A stretch of DNA of 64,000 nucleotides. It comes from Mercurialis annua (taxonomy: Eukaryota; Streptophyta; Magnoliopsida; Malpighiales; Euphorbiaceae). The stretch lies in assembly GCF_937616625.2 (NCBI RefSeq), contig NC_065570.1:2552001-2616000 (forward strand), given 5' to 3'. Below are positions 33,701-45,038 of the stretch, piece by piece. Each line of letters begins with the position of its first letter. Position 1 is the stretch's first letter. Under the pieces are notes generated by a model. That model was not told the DNA's origin. It made no database searches and was given only the letters and a program-made list of their open reading frames with translations. A program made the position numbers and the translations under genes.

Positions 33701-36466
33701 GTTCAAATTTTCCGGCTTAGGTTCCTCTTCCTCGGTGTATTCATCATCCATAACCCCGGAATGAAACGTGACACTAGCAACACTTGGAAGTTCTGCTTTC
33801 ATAATCTCAGAGGAGGTCTTGATCGAGACACAGGAGTCTCTATCGAGACCAGGCATAATTTTGCCTTGTCTCGATAGAGAAGCTTCAGTCTCGATCGAGA
33901 CCAGTGGTCCTCTGAGATACCGAGAGCAGCTCTTTTTTGGGTCTTGATCGAGAAGCATAGATGGTGGGGCTTCTCGATCGAGACCTGCCTCTGAATACCC
34001 AAAATCATCGAATTTCCTTGTAACTCCCCGGTTTAATGAATCCATATTTTCCTTCAACTGATCCTTCACAATTTCATCAACCAAATCAACCCTCATGCAA
34101 TCTTCCTCCTCGATGGCATTCCGCATCACTCTCTTCATATCAAACTCCACACTTTCCTCATCAATTCTTAAGGTGAGCTTTCCGGCATGAACATCGATGA
34201 GAGCACGCCCGGTGTTCATGAAAGGGCGACCAAGGATCATAGGGCACTCTTTATCTACCGCATAGTCTAGGATCACAAAATCCACCGGAAAGATGAATTT
34301 GTCCACCTTGACGAGTACATCTTCCACTATCCCATACGGCTTCTTAAGAGAGTGATCGGCAAGTTGCAATACCATCGAGGTGTGTTTCACCGGTTGATCA
34401 CCAAACAAAGACCTAAAAAGGAACAATGGCATCAAATTAATACTTGCCCCAAGATCACACAAACGATTTATAGCATTCATAGTTCCTATGGTACAAGGTA
34501 TAGAAAAACTCCCTGGATCCTTAAGCTTTGTTGGTAGGTTGCTTTGGATTATAGAACTACAATTTTCCGTGAGCGGTATTGTTCCACCTTGCTCCCAACT
34601 ACGCTTGTTCATAATTATGTCTTTCAAGAATTTTGCATATTGGGGCATCTCCCTTAGTGCGTCCGCCAAGCTTAGATTAATTTGCAACTTCTTGAAAATC
34701 TCAAGGAACTTATGAAACTTTTCGTTCCCTTGAGATTTCCTTAACCGGCTTGGAAACGGAACCGGTGGTACAAACGGTGGCGGCGGCGGTGGCCTCACAT
34801 AAGGCTCTTCCACCTCGATAACCACCTCCTCACATTCCTTTGGCAACTCTTGACTTGAACTTGCTATGTCAATCACAACTTGAGGCTCATCCTCCTCAAC
34901 AACTTGTCTCTTTCCATTGGCTTTCTCAAGGTTTCTCCCGCTTCGGAGCTCTACCGCCTTAACATGCTCTCTAGGATTGTTCTCCGTAGTAGACGGCAAT
35001 CCCCCTTGTTGTCTACCTTGAAGCGAAATCGCCATTTGAGAAATTTGAGTTTCCAAATGATGAATGGTAGAAGCTTGATTCTTCTCCCTTTGCTCCATTT
35101 TTTCTAGCTTCTCTAGCACCTTGGAAAGCACATTTCCCTCATCCGTATTCTTTTGTTGTTGGAATCCCGGAGGGTGTTGAGGTCTACCACCATAGTTGTT
35201 TCCTTGCCCTTGATGGTTAGGATAAGGGCCTTGATAAGGACCTTGTTGTTGGGGCCTATTTCCTTCTTGGAAACTAGGACCCGCTTGTTGATTTGCTTGC
35301 ACATTGCCTTGGCCATCTTGATTCCTCCATCCGAAGTTAGGATGGTTTCTCCACCCCGGATTATAGGTGTTCGAGTAAGGATCATTCCCTTGGCGTTGAC
35401 CTCCCACATAATTCACTTGTTCGCTCCAAGTTTGACCCGTGGCATAGCACTCATTACCTCCATGATTGAAATCTCCACAATGCTCACAACCTACTTGAAC
35501 ATATGCAACCGGAGCATTCCGTGGACCCACTTGCTTCTTCAAGGCATCAACTTGACTTTGTAAAGAGGCATTCATGGCTTTCATCGCTTCAAACTCCTTG
35601 GATTGGTCAAGTGTCATTAATGCCTTTTGAGCCGGTGGTCTTCTCCTTTCCGAGGACCAAGTGCTACTCACCATAGCCAATTTTTCAATCAACTCATTAG
35701 CCTCATCAAGCGTCTTTTGCATCAAAGAACCTCCCGCGGCCGAATCAATAGTAGACCTTGTGATCTCACCCAAACCATTATAGAATATTTGAAGCACATG
35801 TTCCCTTACAAGCCGATGATGAGGTACGTGCCTTTGGAGATCCTTGAACCTCTCCCAAGTTTCATAGAGAGATTCCCCCTCATATTGGTAATAATCAATG
35901 ATGTCCTTTGTCAACTTCGCGGTTCTCCCCATCGGAAAGTACTTGTGAAGGAAAGCTTGAGCGAGATCCCGCCAATTGTGGATAGATGCATTAGGAAGTG
36001 ATCGAAGCCACAAGCTAGCCTTGTCTCTTAGTGAGAACGGAAACATTCGAAGCTTGATTTGGTCGGAGGTGACATTATGGAGCTTGAATGTGTCCAACAC
36101 TCCCAAGAACTTGGCTATGTGTTCATTCGGATCCTCACTTGGTAACCCAAAGAATTGGCACCGATTCTCTAGGAGTTGAATCGTGCTAGGCTTGATCTCA
36201 AAGGTAGCCGCGGTGACCGGCCTTGCAAAACACCCATAGGTAGCATTATCCACATCCGGGAGGAAGAAATCCCCCAAAGTTTGTCTTTGTGCTTGATGGC
36301 CTTGAACTTGAGGGTGATTGTCCCCTTGTTGCTCTTCCTCATAGTTATCATCCCCACGTTCCATGATAACGGGTATACGATTTTCCTTTCTCACACTTCT
36401 TTCAAATCTCCCGAGGTTGTCTTGAAACGGTTCTAGTGGAAGATTGGCCCTTCGTGTATTGTGCAT
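30767..36466 (-). CDS. gag-pol: Athila gag-pol polyprotein (1899 aa)
   Basis: A single open frame encoding all retrotransposition enzymes. Order: Gag (about residues 100-280), CCHC knuckle ([14 protein letters not shown], about 330), protease with DLGAS in place of DTGAS (about 672), reverse transcriptase (FMDD catalytic motif, about 1182), RNase H (CDASDQALG, about 1326), and integrase with HHCC zinc finger (about 1545-1580). The integrase core D, D and E lie in [15 protein letters not shown] and [10 protein letters not shown] (about 1608-1702). The start is the first ATG, 180 bp inside the 5' LTR. The frame is unbroken. Between protease and reverse transcriptase, a segment of about 60 residues is encoded by an inverted copy of the U3 palindrome module (33817-33985), an unusual insertion. 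Confidence 0.96.
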   Translation of the reverse strand: MHNTRRANLPLEPFQDNLGRFERSVRKENRIPVIMERGDDNYEEEQQGDNHPQVQGHQAQRQTLGDFFLPDVDNATYGCFARPVTAATFEIKPSTIQLLENRCQFFGLPSEDPNEHIAKFLGVLDTFKLHNVTSDQIKLRMFPFSLRDKASLWLRSLPNASIHNWRDLAQAFLHKYFPMGRTAKLTKDIIDYYQYEGESLYETWERFKDLQRHVPHHRLVREHVLQIFYNGLGEITRSTIDSAAGGSLMQKTLDEANELIEKLAMVSSTWSSERRRPPAQKALMTLDQSKEFEAMKAMNASLQSQVDALKKQVGPRNAPVAYVQVGCEHCGDFNHGGNECYATGQTWSEQVNYVGGQRQGNDPYSNTYNPGWRNHPNFGWRNQDGQGNVQANQQAGPSFQEGNRPQQQGPYQGPYPNHQGQGNNYGGRPQHPPGFQQQKNTDEGNVLSKVLEKLEKMEQREKNQASTIHHLETQISQMAISLQGRQQGGLPSTTENNPREHVKAVELRSGRNLEKANGKRQVVEEDEPQVVIDIASSSQELPKECEEVVIEVEEPYVRPPPPPPFVPPVPFPSRLRKSQGNEKFHKFLEIFKKLQINLSLADALREMPQYAKFLKDIIMNKRSWEQGGTIPLTENCSSIIQSNLPTKLKDPGSFSIPCTIGTMNAINRLCDLGASINLMPLFLFRSLFGDQPVKHTSMVLQLADHSLKKPYGIVEDVLVKVDKFIFPVDFVILDYAVDKECPMILGRPFMNTGRALIDVHAGKLTLRIDEESVEFDMKRVMRNAIEEEDCMRVDLVDEIVKDQLKENMDSLNRGVTRKFDDFGYSEAGLDREAPPSMLLDQDPKKSCSRYLRGPLVSIETEASLSRQGKIMPGLDRDSCVSIKTSSEIMKAELPSVASVTFHSGVMDDEYTEEEEPKPENLNKKNGVTPPSSESPPKVEMKPLPPHLRYTFIGENETLPIIISNKLSKDQERKVVQVVKEHMLAMGWQISDIRGISPQIVMHKINLEDESKKSAQRQRRLNPNMKEVVHKEIVKLLDAGIIYPISDSEWVSPIQCVPKKGGMTMVEGEKGEQISTRTVTGWRVCIDYRKLNEVTRKDHFPLPFIDQMLERVAGHKFYCFLDGYSGYNQILILPEDQEKTTFTCPYGTFAYRRMPFGLCNAPATFQRCMTSIFNDMIEDIMEVFMDDFSVFGDSFDGCLANLRRVLARCVETNLVLNWEKCHFMVDEGIVLGHRISEAGIEVDRAKTAVIEKLVAPTTVKGVRAFLGHAGFYRRFIKDFSSIARPLTSLLVKDASFDFTKDCQDAFEKLKSALVTAPIISSPDWSLPFELMCDASDQALGCVLGQRKDKRVHVIYYASRTMAGAQLNYTTTEKEMLAVVFALDKFRQYLLGSKSIIYTDHAALRYLFTKQDAKPRLIRWILLMQEFDIEIRDKKGTENVVADHLSRFENPEPIPIGMEINERFPDETLMMIREVETPWYADFANYLSSEVMPPDLTSHQRKKFLSDVKRYLWNEPYLFKICGDGMLRRCVALGEMMPILSSCHETGHYGSARTAARVLESGFFWPTLFRDAKEFVDHCDRCQRVGNISKRDEMPLTSVQEVEIFDVWGIDFMGPFPVSFKNQYILVCVDYVSKWVEAEALPTNDAKVVLSFLKRLVNRFGTPRVVISDGGSHFCNRQFQALMRKYNVHHRVATPYHPQTSGQVEVSNRELKRILEKTVNGSRKDWSLKLDDALWAYRTAYKTPLGMSPFRIVYGKACHLPLELEHRAYWAIKKLNFNFKKAGEKRLLQLNELDEFRFMAYENAKLYKEKTKQWHDAHIAPKVLEVGAFVLLYNSRLRLFPGKLKSRWSGPFKIKHVASHGAVELENSKGETFKVNGHRCKPYLGPLTNRVEDEISFTTPT
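33817..33985. repeat. Inverted palindrome module inside gag-pol
   Basis: Two perfect TCTCGATCGAGA sites (33889-33900, 33971-33982) and four variants (with TCTTGATCGAGA, TCTATCGAGA, TCTCGATAGAGA). An ACCGAGAGCAGCTC block matches, as reverse complement, the GAGCTCTCGG-like spacer of the LTR copy. The module is therefore inverted relative to the U3 copy, yet stays open in the polyprotein frame. Confidence 0.8.
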
Positions 36467-36621
36467 ACACTATAGTTGATCTCCTACACAAACAACAACA
36501 AGCAAACCACGCGTAAATCCGGAAAGAAGCAAAAACAACAAAAGTGATAAAAAAAAACAGAAAATAAAGCTAACTCGACCGAACAATAACTAATTTCAAT
36601 CAATCAATAAACACTCGTCAC

Positions 36622-36639
36622 TCCCCGGCAACGGCGCCA
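36622..36639 (-). promoter_or_regulatory. Athila primer-binding site (tRNA-Asp)
   Basis: The minus-strand sequence TGGCGCCGTTGCCGGGGA lies 6 nt inside the 5' LTR. It is complementary to the 3' end of plant tRNA-Asp and marks the start of minus-strand cDNA synthesis. This primer is usual in Athila elements. Confidence 0.88.
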
Positions 36640-36645
36640 AAAACT

Positions 36646-38176
36646 TGTTGATAATTTTACTCACCAACTTGTAATAGAGTGGACCTAAGTCCGAGTTATC
36701 GATCCCACAAGGAGTGAATTCAAGAGTGATTATCGATGAAAATGAACTTAGTTGCTATTCAATTCGTTTAGCAAGAGAATAAGTATTTTTCTTAACTAAC
36801 CAATCAACCAACTACTAAAAACTTATGCTAATTTAGGAATTAACAAATTACTAATTTAAAGAACCGAGTAAATGCTATAATAAATAACGAAATTCAAGTG
36901 ATAAAGAGGTTTGGGAGCTAATAATCCTCTTAGGTCATGCAATCAAGGGTATCGGGTTTAGGGTTCTAAACGAGGGCCGAGCGTTCTAAGATCGCAACTC
37001 CCGCTCCCTCGAGCCTCTAAGAGCTACAAAACCACAACTAATCGAGCTCAACCTACTCTCGTAGCACTAAACGCAATTAGAGGCAATTAACAAATAAATC
37101 ACAACTCATAGGCCACCTAATTACTAACCCACTCTCATGGTGTTACTAATTAAGTCTCTAATTAATCAAATCCAACTAATAAACCCTCTCTCAAGGTGAG
37201 AATTAATTTAAGAACAATACTTAGGTAGCTAATCTAAGCAAGCTTTAGGTTCCTTAATTAGAACAATCAACACAACCCCAAAACCCTAACCCAATCATAC
37301 ACAACTAAGATTCAAATTAACCCCCAAACATGGGGTTTAGCCAACCATGGTGAAGATAACAGAAATTACTAATTTATCAACAAACATTAAACATCTATTG
37401 CTATTCATAATGAGTAAAAGACAATTACCTTAAGTAGAGCTTGTGTGTAAATAATAGTATTCACTAGATAATGAAGCTTGAAATAATAATAAGACTTGTA
37501 GAAGAAGAAAAATCATAAAGAAAACTAAAATCTGGAAATTACTTCATAAGAACAATAAGAACAATTGTAGATCTACAAAAGGAAATAAAAAGTACTATAT
37601 TTGGATTGAGGCTAAAAGTGTAGAATGTTTTACCCTAAAAACATAAAAGGCCTTATATAGCCAAGCCAAAAGAGGCTAAATGACAAATCTACTAGTACAA
37701 AGGTTTGACCAAAAGGGGAAAATGGGCCCACTAGCACACTGACCCACAAAGATTTTCTTCTCCAGGTTTCCTTCATGTCTCGATCGAGAAGCCTTTGTAA
37801 GGATGCTTCTCGATCGAGACCCTATTTTTAGGTAGCTCTCGGCTTCTTTTGGAGACCTTGGTCTCGATCGAGAAGCTTAGAATAGGGGTCTTCTCGATCG
37901 AGACCTGCATAAAAAGTGGCTTCTCGATTTGAAAACCTTTGTCTCGATAGAGACCTTGGTAAACCTTGGGTCTCTTTCAATCTTGCGTCCTAGCTTCCGT
38001 CTTCTAGATTTCTTTGATACTTCGCCCTTTATTGATCAAAAACCTTCATAATCGCTCCGATTACCTGAAATTGCACGCACACGTAATAAGGCATACAATT
38101 GCTTTAAAAACGCATATAAAACGTTCGAAGCGATGCTAAAAAGACTCGAACCGATAGGAGTATTCCACTCCTATCA
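36646..38176 (-). repeat. Athila 5' LTR
   Basis: Functional 5' LTR on the minus strand. The U3 contains a block of TCTCGATCGAGA palindromes (about 37774-37960), followed 110-300 bp downstream by a TATA box at 37651-37660. Confidence 0.95.
37651..37660 (-). promoter_or_regulatory. TATA box in the Athila 5' LTR
   Basis: The minus-strand sequence CTATATAAGG lies downstream of the palindrome block. It probably positions transcription of the retrotransposon RNA. The same site is in the 3' LTR near 26509-26518. Confidence 0.6.
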
Positions 38177-38181
38177 TTAGT

Positions 38182-40095
38182 TTACCGAGCTGTGATGTCG
38201 ACCATCATAGCTCGGGAAGCTCTCGCTTTGACGAACTGCGTCAGGTGTTTGTCCAAAGTCTGACTTTGTTTCTTGTAGCTCAGTGACCCCCAGGTACTAG
38301 GTCAATAAATTGCTTGACTTAGTAGTATTTACTCTTGGCGAGGCTGCTTTGTGCCTACGAGGTGTTATCACTACATTATCAACTACTATATTAAATAAAA
38401 ATAAGTGTGATTTTTTTATAATTTTTTTTATTGAAATATTATAAACCTTTTAATATTTATTTTTGCCTAAATTGTTTATCGATATGGAACTAACGAAGTA
38501 CTCTATATAATATATGACATACAAATAGTGGCGGGTAGGGTCAGCAGTTAACGTATATAACTAACCACTGGTGTGAATATACGATTTGCAAATTAAGAAA
38601 CAACCTCGAAATATCGATCCATATAGTATTATTTATTCAGTTATGTCAAATTAATGCATCCCATCATCCCATACTGTGTAGCTCAACGATATTCATTATT
38701 CAATGTCTGAAACTGAAACTGAAAAGGGTTTTGCCATGCCAACTTCATTATTTCTTACCACAATTCATTTTCTTTACTATTGGAATTTCATCTTCTTTTA
38801 ATTTCACCACAACATATAAAATATTAAATTTTTTATCGAAAGATGGTTTAAATCATTTTATTGATAAATTTTAATTATAAAAGTTTCAAATCTAGCCACA
38901 GTACTAATTGGACTAGTTACTATTACAACAATTCAGGCTCCTTCGCAACATGAACATCGCAAGGTTAGATCTAAAAATAAATCTAATCTCATCACGTGAA
39001 CACAAAATTTACAAATTCACATAATTACAACAAAAAAAGTCTAAATATATAACACATCTAGTAATGGTATTCAAGCCGAAAAAAATCTTTTAAATGCGAT
39101 CACAAAATCCGAGCTTTGAAAACACATTTACGTCGATCGATTTCTAAACAAAGTACACTTTTATTAGAAGACATTATCCATCACCGAACCACTTTTATAT
39201 TTTATAGGAAAAAGACACTTATTATATAGATGGATGATGTCCATTGAGATGTCGATGGGTACGTACGATGATAACAGGCAAATTTCAAAGACAAAAAAAT
39301 TAGTCAAAACGAGTATGCTTAATATATATGAGGATAAGGAGACGACGAGACATGTTTTACTCTTTCATACCATAAAAGTCTGAATCCTGTTACCAATTTA
39401 GCACCGCCCATATCTCTACCACCACAATTATTTAATCTTTTTTCATGCAAATTTTACGTCTTTTTTTTTTCTTTACTCGACTTTCATAATTTTCAACGTA
39501 GTTTGTGAAAGGTAATTCCAAAAGAATATTCTTTTTTTTTCTCTTTACACTTTTAGGTTACGTAGAATCACAGATTATGTGGAGATATAAAATTTAAGAA
39601 ATTTCCAAGTAGGTCTTGCTTGGATTGGAGCCAGCAAGTTGATTAAAAAAAGTAAAATTAAATATTTTTGGCCAAATAATTTTAAAAGGTCAAAAGTTTA
39701 GCGAAAGTTTTTATTATATTCTAATCTTTAAAATCGAGAGTAGTCGTTGAGGGGGAGTGTTAGAAAAGGCACCAACATACTCTCCAATGCAAAGGGGAAG
39801 GAGCGAAAAGAGCGGCAACGGCGGCTCCGGAAAGATTTTTTAAAAAAATTAAAAAAAAAGGTTTTATTATATTTGTTTTTTTAAAATAAGATGGTATTTT
39901 TGCACTATTAATAACATTAATATCTAATTAGAATATAGGTTAAAAATGAAGTATTCTTTTAAATTCTTTTTTAAATGAAAAGAGTACAATTTAATATTTT
40001 TGGGTATGGATGAAACTTAAAATGTTGTTTTTACAAGGTCAGGATATAAATGAAAAAAAAAGTGTAAGGTGAGTTTTTTAAGGAATTAAACCTAT
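38182..40095. other. Intergenic DNA; GC-richer start, then AT-rich
   Basis: 38182-38370 continues the GC-richer block seen left of Athila and ends near GAGGTGTTATCA, like an old LTR end. From there to 40095 nothing recognisable is present. Confidence 0.45.
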
Positions 40096-40104
40096 TTAAT
40101 AATC

Positions 40105-40326
40105 GAGAAATTCTTATGTAGACTCAGTCTACCATGTCATCTATGGACTAAGCAATCATATCATAACATCTCATGAAATGAGGGTATTTTTGTAATTTTG
40201 TTTGTGATTTGCATACACTTTTAAATAATGATATTATAAGAATATCCTCATTTTAATGAGGTGTTATAATATGATTGGTTTAGTCCACGGATGACGTGGT
40301 GGACTAAGTCTATCTAAGAATTTCTC
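40105..40326. mobile_element. 222-bp foldback MITE with 9-bp TSD
   Basis: Starts GAGAAATTCTTATGTAGACT and ends with the near reverse complement (TAAGAATTTCTC). The perfect 9-bp duplication TTAATAATC is at 40096-40104 and 40327-40335. Non-coding. The related copy at 40404-40626 is only 77 bp away. Confidence 0.88.
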
Positions 40327-40403
40327 TTAATAATCTTGTCCACGTGTGATAATATCTTTATGCATGTGCTTGGTGCCATTGATAGGAAAAAAATTTAATT
40401 AAT

Positions 40404-40626
40404 GAAATTTTTTTATGTAGACTCAGTCCATTATGTCATCCGTAGACTAAACCTATTATATTACGATAGGTCATTAAAATAATGGCACTATTGTAATATT
40501 ATTATTCAAAAGTGTAAGTAAGTAATAAACAAAATTATGATACTGCCATTATTTTAATGACGTGTCATAATGTGATAGGCTAATTCACGGATGACGTGGT
40601 AGAGTGAGTCTACCTAAGAATCTCTC
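40404..40626. mobile_element. 223-bp foldback MITE, second copy
   Basis: Same terminal sequence family (ATGTAGACTCAGTCCA...TCTACCTAAGAATCTCTC) and the same size. The flanks TTAATTAAT and TTAATTCAA match at most positions, suggesting an older 9-bp duplication. Confidence 0.8.
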
Positions 40627-41150
40627 TTAATTCAATCGAACCTTTCAATTTCCTTTAAGTTTGAATAATTTTTTTAATTTGTTTGATTGATTCAATTCGA
40701 TTAATCAAGTAATTTATTCGGTTAAAATCTGCTAATTTTTCTATTAATTTGATTACTTTTACAATTAAATTTTTTTAAATTTTGATCAACTAAATTGACC
40801 AACTCAGTTTGGTTTTATATTTTCAAAATTTTAATTATTAAGTCTATTGATTTAGTTAAGTTAATAGATTCAGTTAATTTAGTTTTAGTTAAATTATTCA
40901 AATTTTAATTGAACCGGCCGCCTGCTCAGCCTGCCAATTCTAACTTCCTAGAGACCAAAATCATTAGTGAAAACATGAAATAAGTGCTAAATATATAATT
41001 TTACCTTCAGAAAAAAGATAATTATTTTAATAATTAACTTTTAACCAAACAATAAGCAAAATTGTTAATTTTCTCAATACAAAATTACAAATCCCATCTT
41101 CAATAATCCTTTGCTTGCTGCCACATTCTGTGGAGATGGGCAAAAAATAA
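40627..41150. other. AT-rich 3' flank of RPAC1
   Basis: No element or gene seen. It probably includes the 3' untranslated region of the minus-strand RPAC1 gene. Confidence 0.5.
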
Positions 41151-44013
41151 TCAAGAGAGTTCAGTAATTACACGTTCACATTTGTCTTCCAAAACCTTGA
41201 CAGCTTCAGTAAATAGTTCTTCAGGAGGCAATGCTCCAGTTGATTCAATAGTAACTACCCAGGAAAAAAAACAGGCAGATATCTAAATAAGATTCTCTTA
41301 CTTGCATATGAAGTCAATAAATGCATATCGGATTAATTATTAACTAATGGATTGCATGTTCATGTTACTTACAAATGAAATGATCTTTAACACGCCGTAA
41401 TGCCACGCGCTTCTCCCATTCTTCTCCCCCTCTGATGCATTCCCTACACAGTGTGCAGGATCGTGGTCGAGCAACGGTTGCCCTTTTCTTACCTGCTCAT
41501 CAATATCCAGAAACATTAGTCCATAGAAAAAGTAATCTCAGGAGGTTACCATTTGTTTATTTTTATAAATAATTATAAATACGCAAATATGGAAGGTTAT
41601 TCAGAAAACACTCTTAGTTTCCTAAAGAAATAAAATCATTTTACCATTGCCGATATCTTCAATATCAAATACATTGATGGGGCATTTCTTCTTAAGTTCT
41701 TCAGCAACCTCGTCTTCAACGTCTTCTAGCAATACAACCTACACGGAATGATGTAGAGGATGACAGAATATTATATTATGATTAAGACATCAGAAGAAAA
41801 TTACATTATCTAGAAGAAAGAGGGAAGAGAGATTTTGTTTACTTCAGGAAGCATCCGATACCAAGCAGTAGCGACGGGGGACCATTTTGCATGTGTTTTA
41901 CCCATTCCTTTAACAGCATGAGCTTCGAGTTCAATTTCCTGTAGAGTAAGAATGCATTCAATAACGACAAAACCTGACACCAATTGGAGAATGCCAATTT
42001 TCAGAAAGCATGTATACTTTGTTCTTATAGGATTCCTTATCATAGTCATATACTGGAACTGTCGGCTCATCGTATGGGGTTTTTAGTTCCCTATATCAAC
42101 TTAATTAGCAAATATTAATCTTTATACTATGGAATTTTCTTCATTTATTCCTACACAATTATCAACACAACCCTTTTGTGTATATTTAATAAGTGAACCA
42201 CTGAAGACGACAATGTTTCAAATGTACACGAGAGTTGGGACAAAGTAGGAATTAAGCATCATACCTTTTTTTTACCCTCTCTTTTTCTTTTTTTCTTCAA
42301 TGCAAGACAGTTTTCTAAAAAGCAATGATGAAGAATGACCAAAAAAAAATCAGCAGAATTCTTTACCTGACCAGGACCAAGTTTAGCAAGTATGATCTTG
42401 TCTTCTGATGGGCTAATTGGCTTTAGCACAAAATCTTGTTTGGCAGTAAATGAAGTATAGGTACTCGGTTTTGAATCAGCCTTTGCTGTTTCCTTTAGTA
42501 ATTCGCTACCTCCTGGTAACCACTTCAACTCTTCGGAATATACTGTAGCATAATTTAATGATGAATAAATTGAAACACAAAGAAAAATTATTAATTTTAA
42601 ATATAACCAGAAAATAGCTAAAACTCTACCTGTAAGACGGGGTTCGCCGGACTTGCGCTTGCAAGAAGCATGAAGTTTGAAAACAATGGTGTTCTTTTCA
42701 TTTGCCGTATCATTTGCTACAATTAAGAAAGGAAAGAGGGAAATATAGGATTAATTTAGCTCCCCAAAAAGTGAAGCAGCTAGGGGTGTTTGTATTTGTT
42801 TATCAATCTCCGAGAAGATGTTAGGGGAACTGTAGAATGTATAAGTCAAACCTGAGAGATATTCAAACAGCCTAGGATCAGCATTGATTGGAATGAGACC
42901 CAGGCGGTGGGCAAGGACTTCATCTTGAATAAGAGATGTATTATTTGCAATAAGGACTTTTTCGATAGCCATCGTGGGAAGCTACATATGAAACAATGCA
43001 AAAATTGTATCAAAACTTATCAAGTCTGCCAACAAAAATCACATAAAGGCACACCCCAGCCAAAGACACCAATCGATGAGACTGCTAAATACAGCGATTT
43101 TAACAAATAAAACTGAGATAAATTCCTCCTTCAGCATCTACCATAAACATTTATGCCAGGAAACAACCATGTAATACAATGAAAGAAAACACAAATTGTA
43201 GAATTGAACAAAGTACAAAAGAGCGTGAGTTCAGCAATATTTAGGTTAACCTGAGCAGTGATTAACATACACGTAAGCCTAATCTTTCACTCCAGTGCTC
43301 ATAGAATAACACAGCCCCAATAATATTTTGAACAACATCAATTGAATATCAAATTTGGAGCCAACTTCAGAACAGAAAAATGTGAAAACATAGAAGTAGA
43401 ATAGAGCACAAAATAAGAAAGAATTCCGACTCACATAGCTATCAATAGATTAAATCAAGGATTAAGAGATAATACTAAACTATGTAATCCCGAAAACAAG
43501 AGATCACAGACGCACCTCAGAAATGAGTATCCTTCGGAAGGCATTAGCAATTGCTGCATCAATGCCAATCATATCAAACTCCATATCATCCTTAGTTAGT
43601 CGAATAACTTCAACTCTGAAGTTGTCACGGAAATTATCTAACTGCAAGCTATTATCAACTCCCATTGAGGCATAGGCACCCGAATATATTATATTATCAG
43701 TCTGCACATACCAAAATCCAACATCATAATTAACCAAAACGATCAATTGGGTATATCTCAAAACTCAAATTAACAAAATGGCAAGAGATTAAACATCCGC
43801 AAATGCTCAAAGACTACAACTTTATCATTGGTTTCAAATTAAACACTAAAATGAAGAGAAGAAGTAAATTACATGAATAGGAGCATCGGCTTTGCAAACG
43901 ACGCGAGTTCTCTGGAGCTGAAGATGAGGTGGAAGCTGACCCATTGGGACATCCGGCAAATCCCAAATTGAAAATTCCTTCTTTTCTTCTTCTTGCTTAA
44001 TTCTACTGCTCAT
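41151..44013 (-). CDS. RPAC1: RNA polymerase I and III subunit RPAC1 (AC40), 9 exons, 377 aa
   Basis: Shared alpha-like subunit of nuclear RNA polymerases I and III, which pairs with AC19 to nucleate enzyme assembly. Exons: 44013-43873, 43701-43516, 42981-42852, 42716-42630, 42542-42367, 41938-41843, 41738-41645, 41492-41373, 41254-41151. All introns are GT-AG and the sum (1134 bp) is in frame to TGA. Conserved blocks: [20 protein letters not shown] (exon 2), PTMAIEKV...[14 protein letters not shown] (exon 3), [20 protein letters not shown] and [16 protein letters not shown] (exons 5-6), [17 protein letters not shown] (exons 8-9). The length fits the plant family. Cys291, Cys316, Cys319 and Cys322 form a ferredoxin-like cluster motif that the human protein lacks. 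The start is the only ATG giving the conserved N-terminus. Intact. Confidence 0.96.
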
Positions 44014-44121
44014 TTTCTACTGATTCTTTTTTTGTTTGATTAATTGATATGATTGTTTGTAAAGTCTTTTAATTCTTTTCAATTTTTTGGAGCTCTGTTT
44101 TTTTTGACATTAGAGAGAATT

Positions 44122-44136
44122 AGGGTTTAGGGTTTA
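44122..44136 (-). promoter_or_regulatory. Telo-box in the RPAC1 leader/promoter
   Basis: The minus strand reads TAAACCCTAAACCCT, two telomere-type AAACCCTA units, 109-123 bp upstream of the RPAC1 ATG. Telo-boxes are common near the start of plant ribosomal and translation-related genes. A role here is inferred. Confidence 0.6.
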
Positions 44137-44177
44137 AGAATTGGGCGACAGCGAAGAACTCAAAACTAAAATTAATG

Positions 44178-44499
44178 GATTTAAATAGCAATTTGCCCCC
44201 TCAACTTGTAAGCAATGAGCAATTAACACACAAATTAATTTTGTGGGCAAATTAGTCATGAACTTGCATATTATGAGCCCCAATTTGGCAATTTGCCCCA
44301 ATTTGGCAATTTACCCCCTAAATTTGTAAGTTATTTGTCCCTCAATTGGCAATTTGTCCCATCAAATTTTAAGCTATTTTTTCAAAATGGGGCTAATTGT
44401 CCATAATTAGCAAGTTCATGATTAATTTGCCCATAAAATTAATTTATATGTTAATTGCCCATTGATTACAAGTTGAGGGGGCAAATTGTTATTTAAGTC
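44178..44499. mobile_element. Foldback MITE in the RPAC1 upstream region
   Basis: A 322-bp palindromic element starting GATTTAAATAGCAATTTGCC and ending GGCAAATTGTTATTTAAGTC. The 10-bp duplication AAAATTAATG is at 44168-44177 and 44500-44509. The arms repeat blocks of the type CAATTTGCCCC and CAACTTGTAA. It lies only 165 bp upstream of the RPAC1 ATG, so it may overlap the promoter. Confidence 0.88.
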
Positions 44500-44647
44500 A
44501 AAATTAATGTGACCAGTTAATAAAACGCCTCTTTAAATAAATACTTTTATAAATATTCTCAAAAAGACATTTTTGGAAATAAAGTTATCTAACGCCTTAC
44601 TATGTGTAATTTTACTTCATGTTTTGACCATTGTGCTATTTTTTTAT

Positions 44648-45038
44648 GGCAAAAGGTATAAAAAAAATCCTCGCAGTTTCTGTAGAAGTATAGATTAGCC
44701 ATTTTACTTTTTTCGGTATAATTAAGCCCTCTTTATTTTCAAAAAGAACAAATAACTACTTTCGTCCAACACTATTAGAAACACTTGTTAATGGCTGATA
44801 TGTCTCTCGTAGTAATATAGGAAAAGAGTTCAAAAATAATTTTAATGTTTAAAATATTTATCAAAAATTTGAGGGTGTAAGTTCTCAAAATTAAACTAAA
44901 AAGGTTTATTTGTTTGATTTTAAAAAACGAGGATTTAATTGTTCAATTTTAAAAACACGAGGGCTTAATTGTGCTTCCAAAAAATAAAAAAACTGATATG
45001 TACTTTAAAAAAAATTAGGGTTTTTTATACTTTCTGCC
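44648..45038. mobile_element. Foldback MITE, GGC...GCC ends
   Basis: The left arm starts GGCAAAAGGTATAAAAAAAA and the right arm ends TTTTTATACTTTCTGCC. The internal arms share TAATTAAGCCCTC and GAGGGCTTAATTG. The flanks are T-rich and only roughly similar, so the target duplication is not convincing. Older than its neighbours. Confidence 0.65.

Larger units (their letters stand above)
25503..38176 (-). mobile_element. Complete Athila-type Ty3/gypsy retrotransposon
   Basis: A 12,674-bp element with 1531-bp LTRs beginning TG and ending CA (25503-27033 and 36646-38176). The 5-bp target duplication TTAGT is at 25498-25502 and 38177-38181. Genes read on the minus strand, so the right-hand LTR is the 5' LTR. 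A primer-binding site for tRNA-Asp, an intact 1899-residue gag-pol and a second ORF in the env position are present. I see a single difference between the LTRs (G at 25597, A at 36740), so insertion is very recent and the element may be autonomous. The lineage call rests on integrase/RT signatures, the tRNA-Asp primer and the ORF2 position. Confidence 0.95.

Noticed and set aside
41810..42070. 86-residue frame in RPAC1 with extra N-terminal residues
   Set aside because: Only its second part is exon 6 (41938-41843); the rest is read-through of the preceding intron.
44648..45038. A convincing target duplication for this foldback
   Set aside because: The flanks are both T-rich and match only loosely; I kept the element on the basis of its inverted arms alone.
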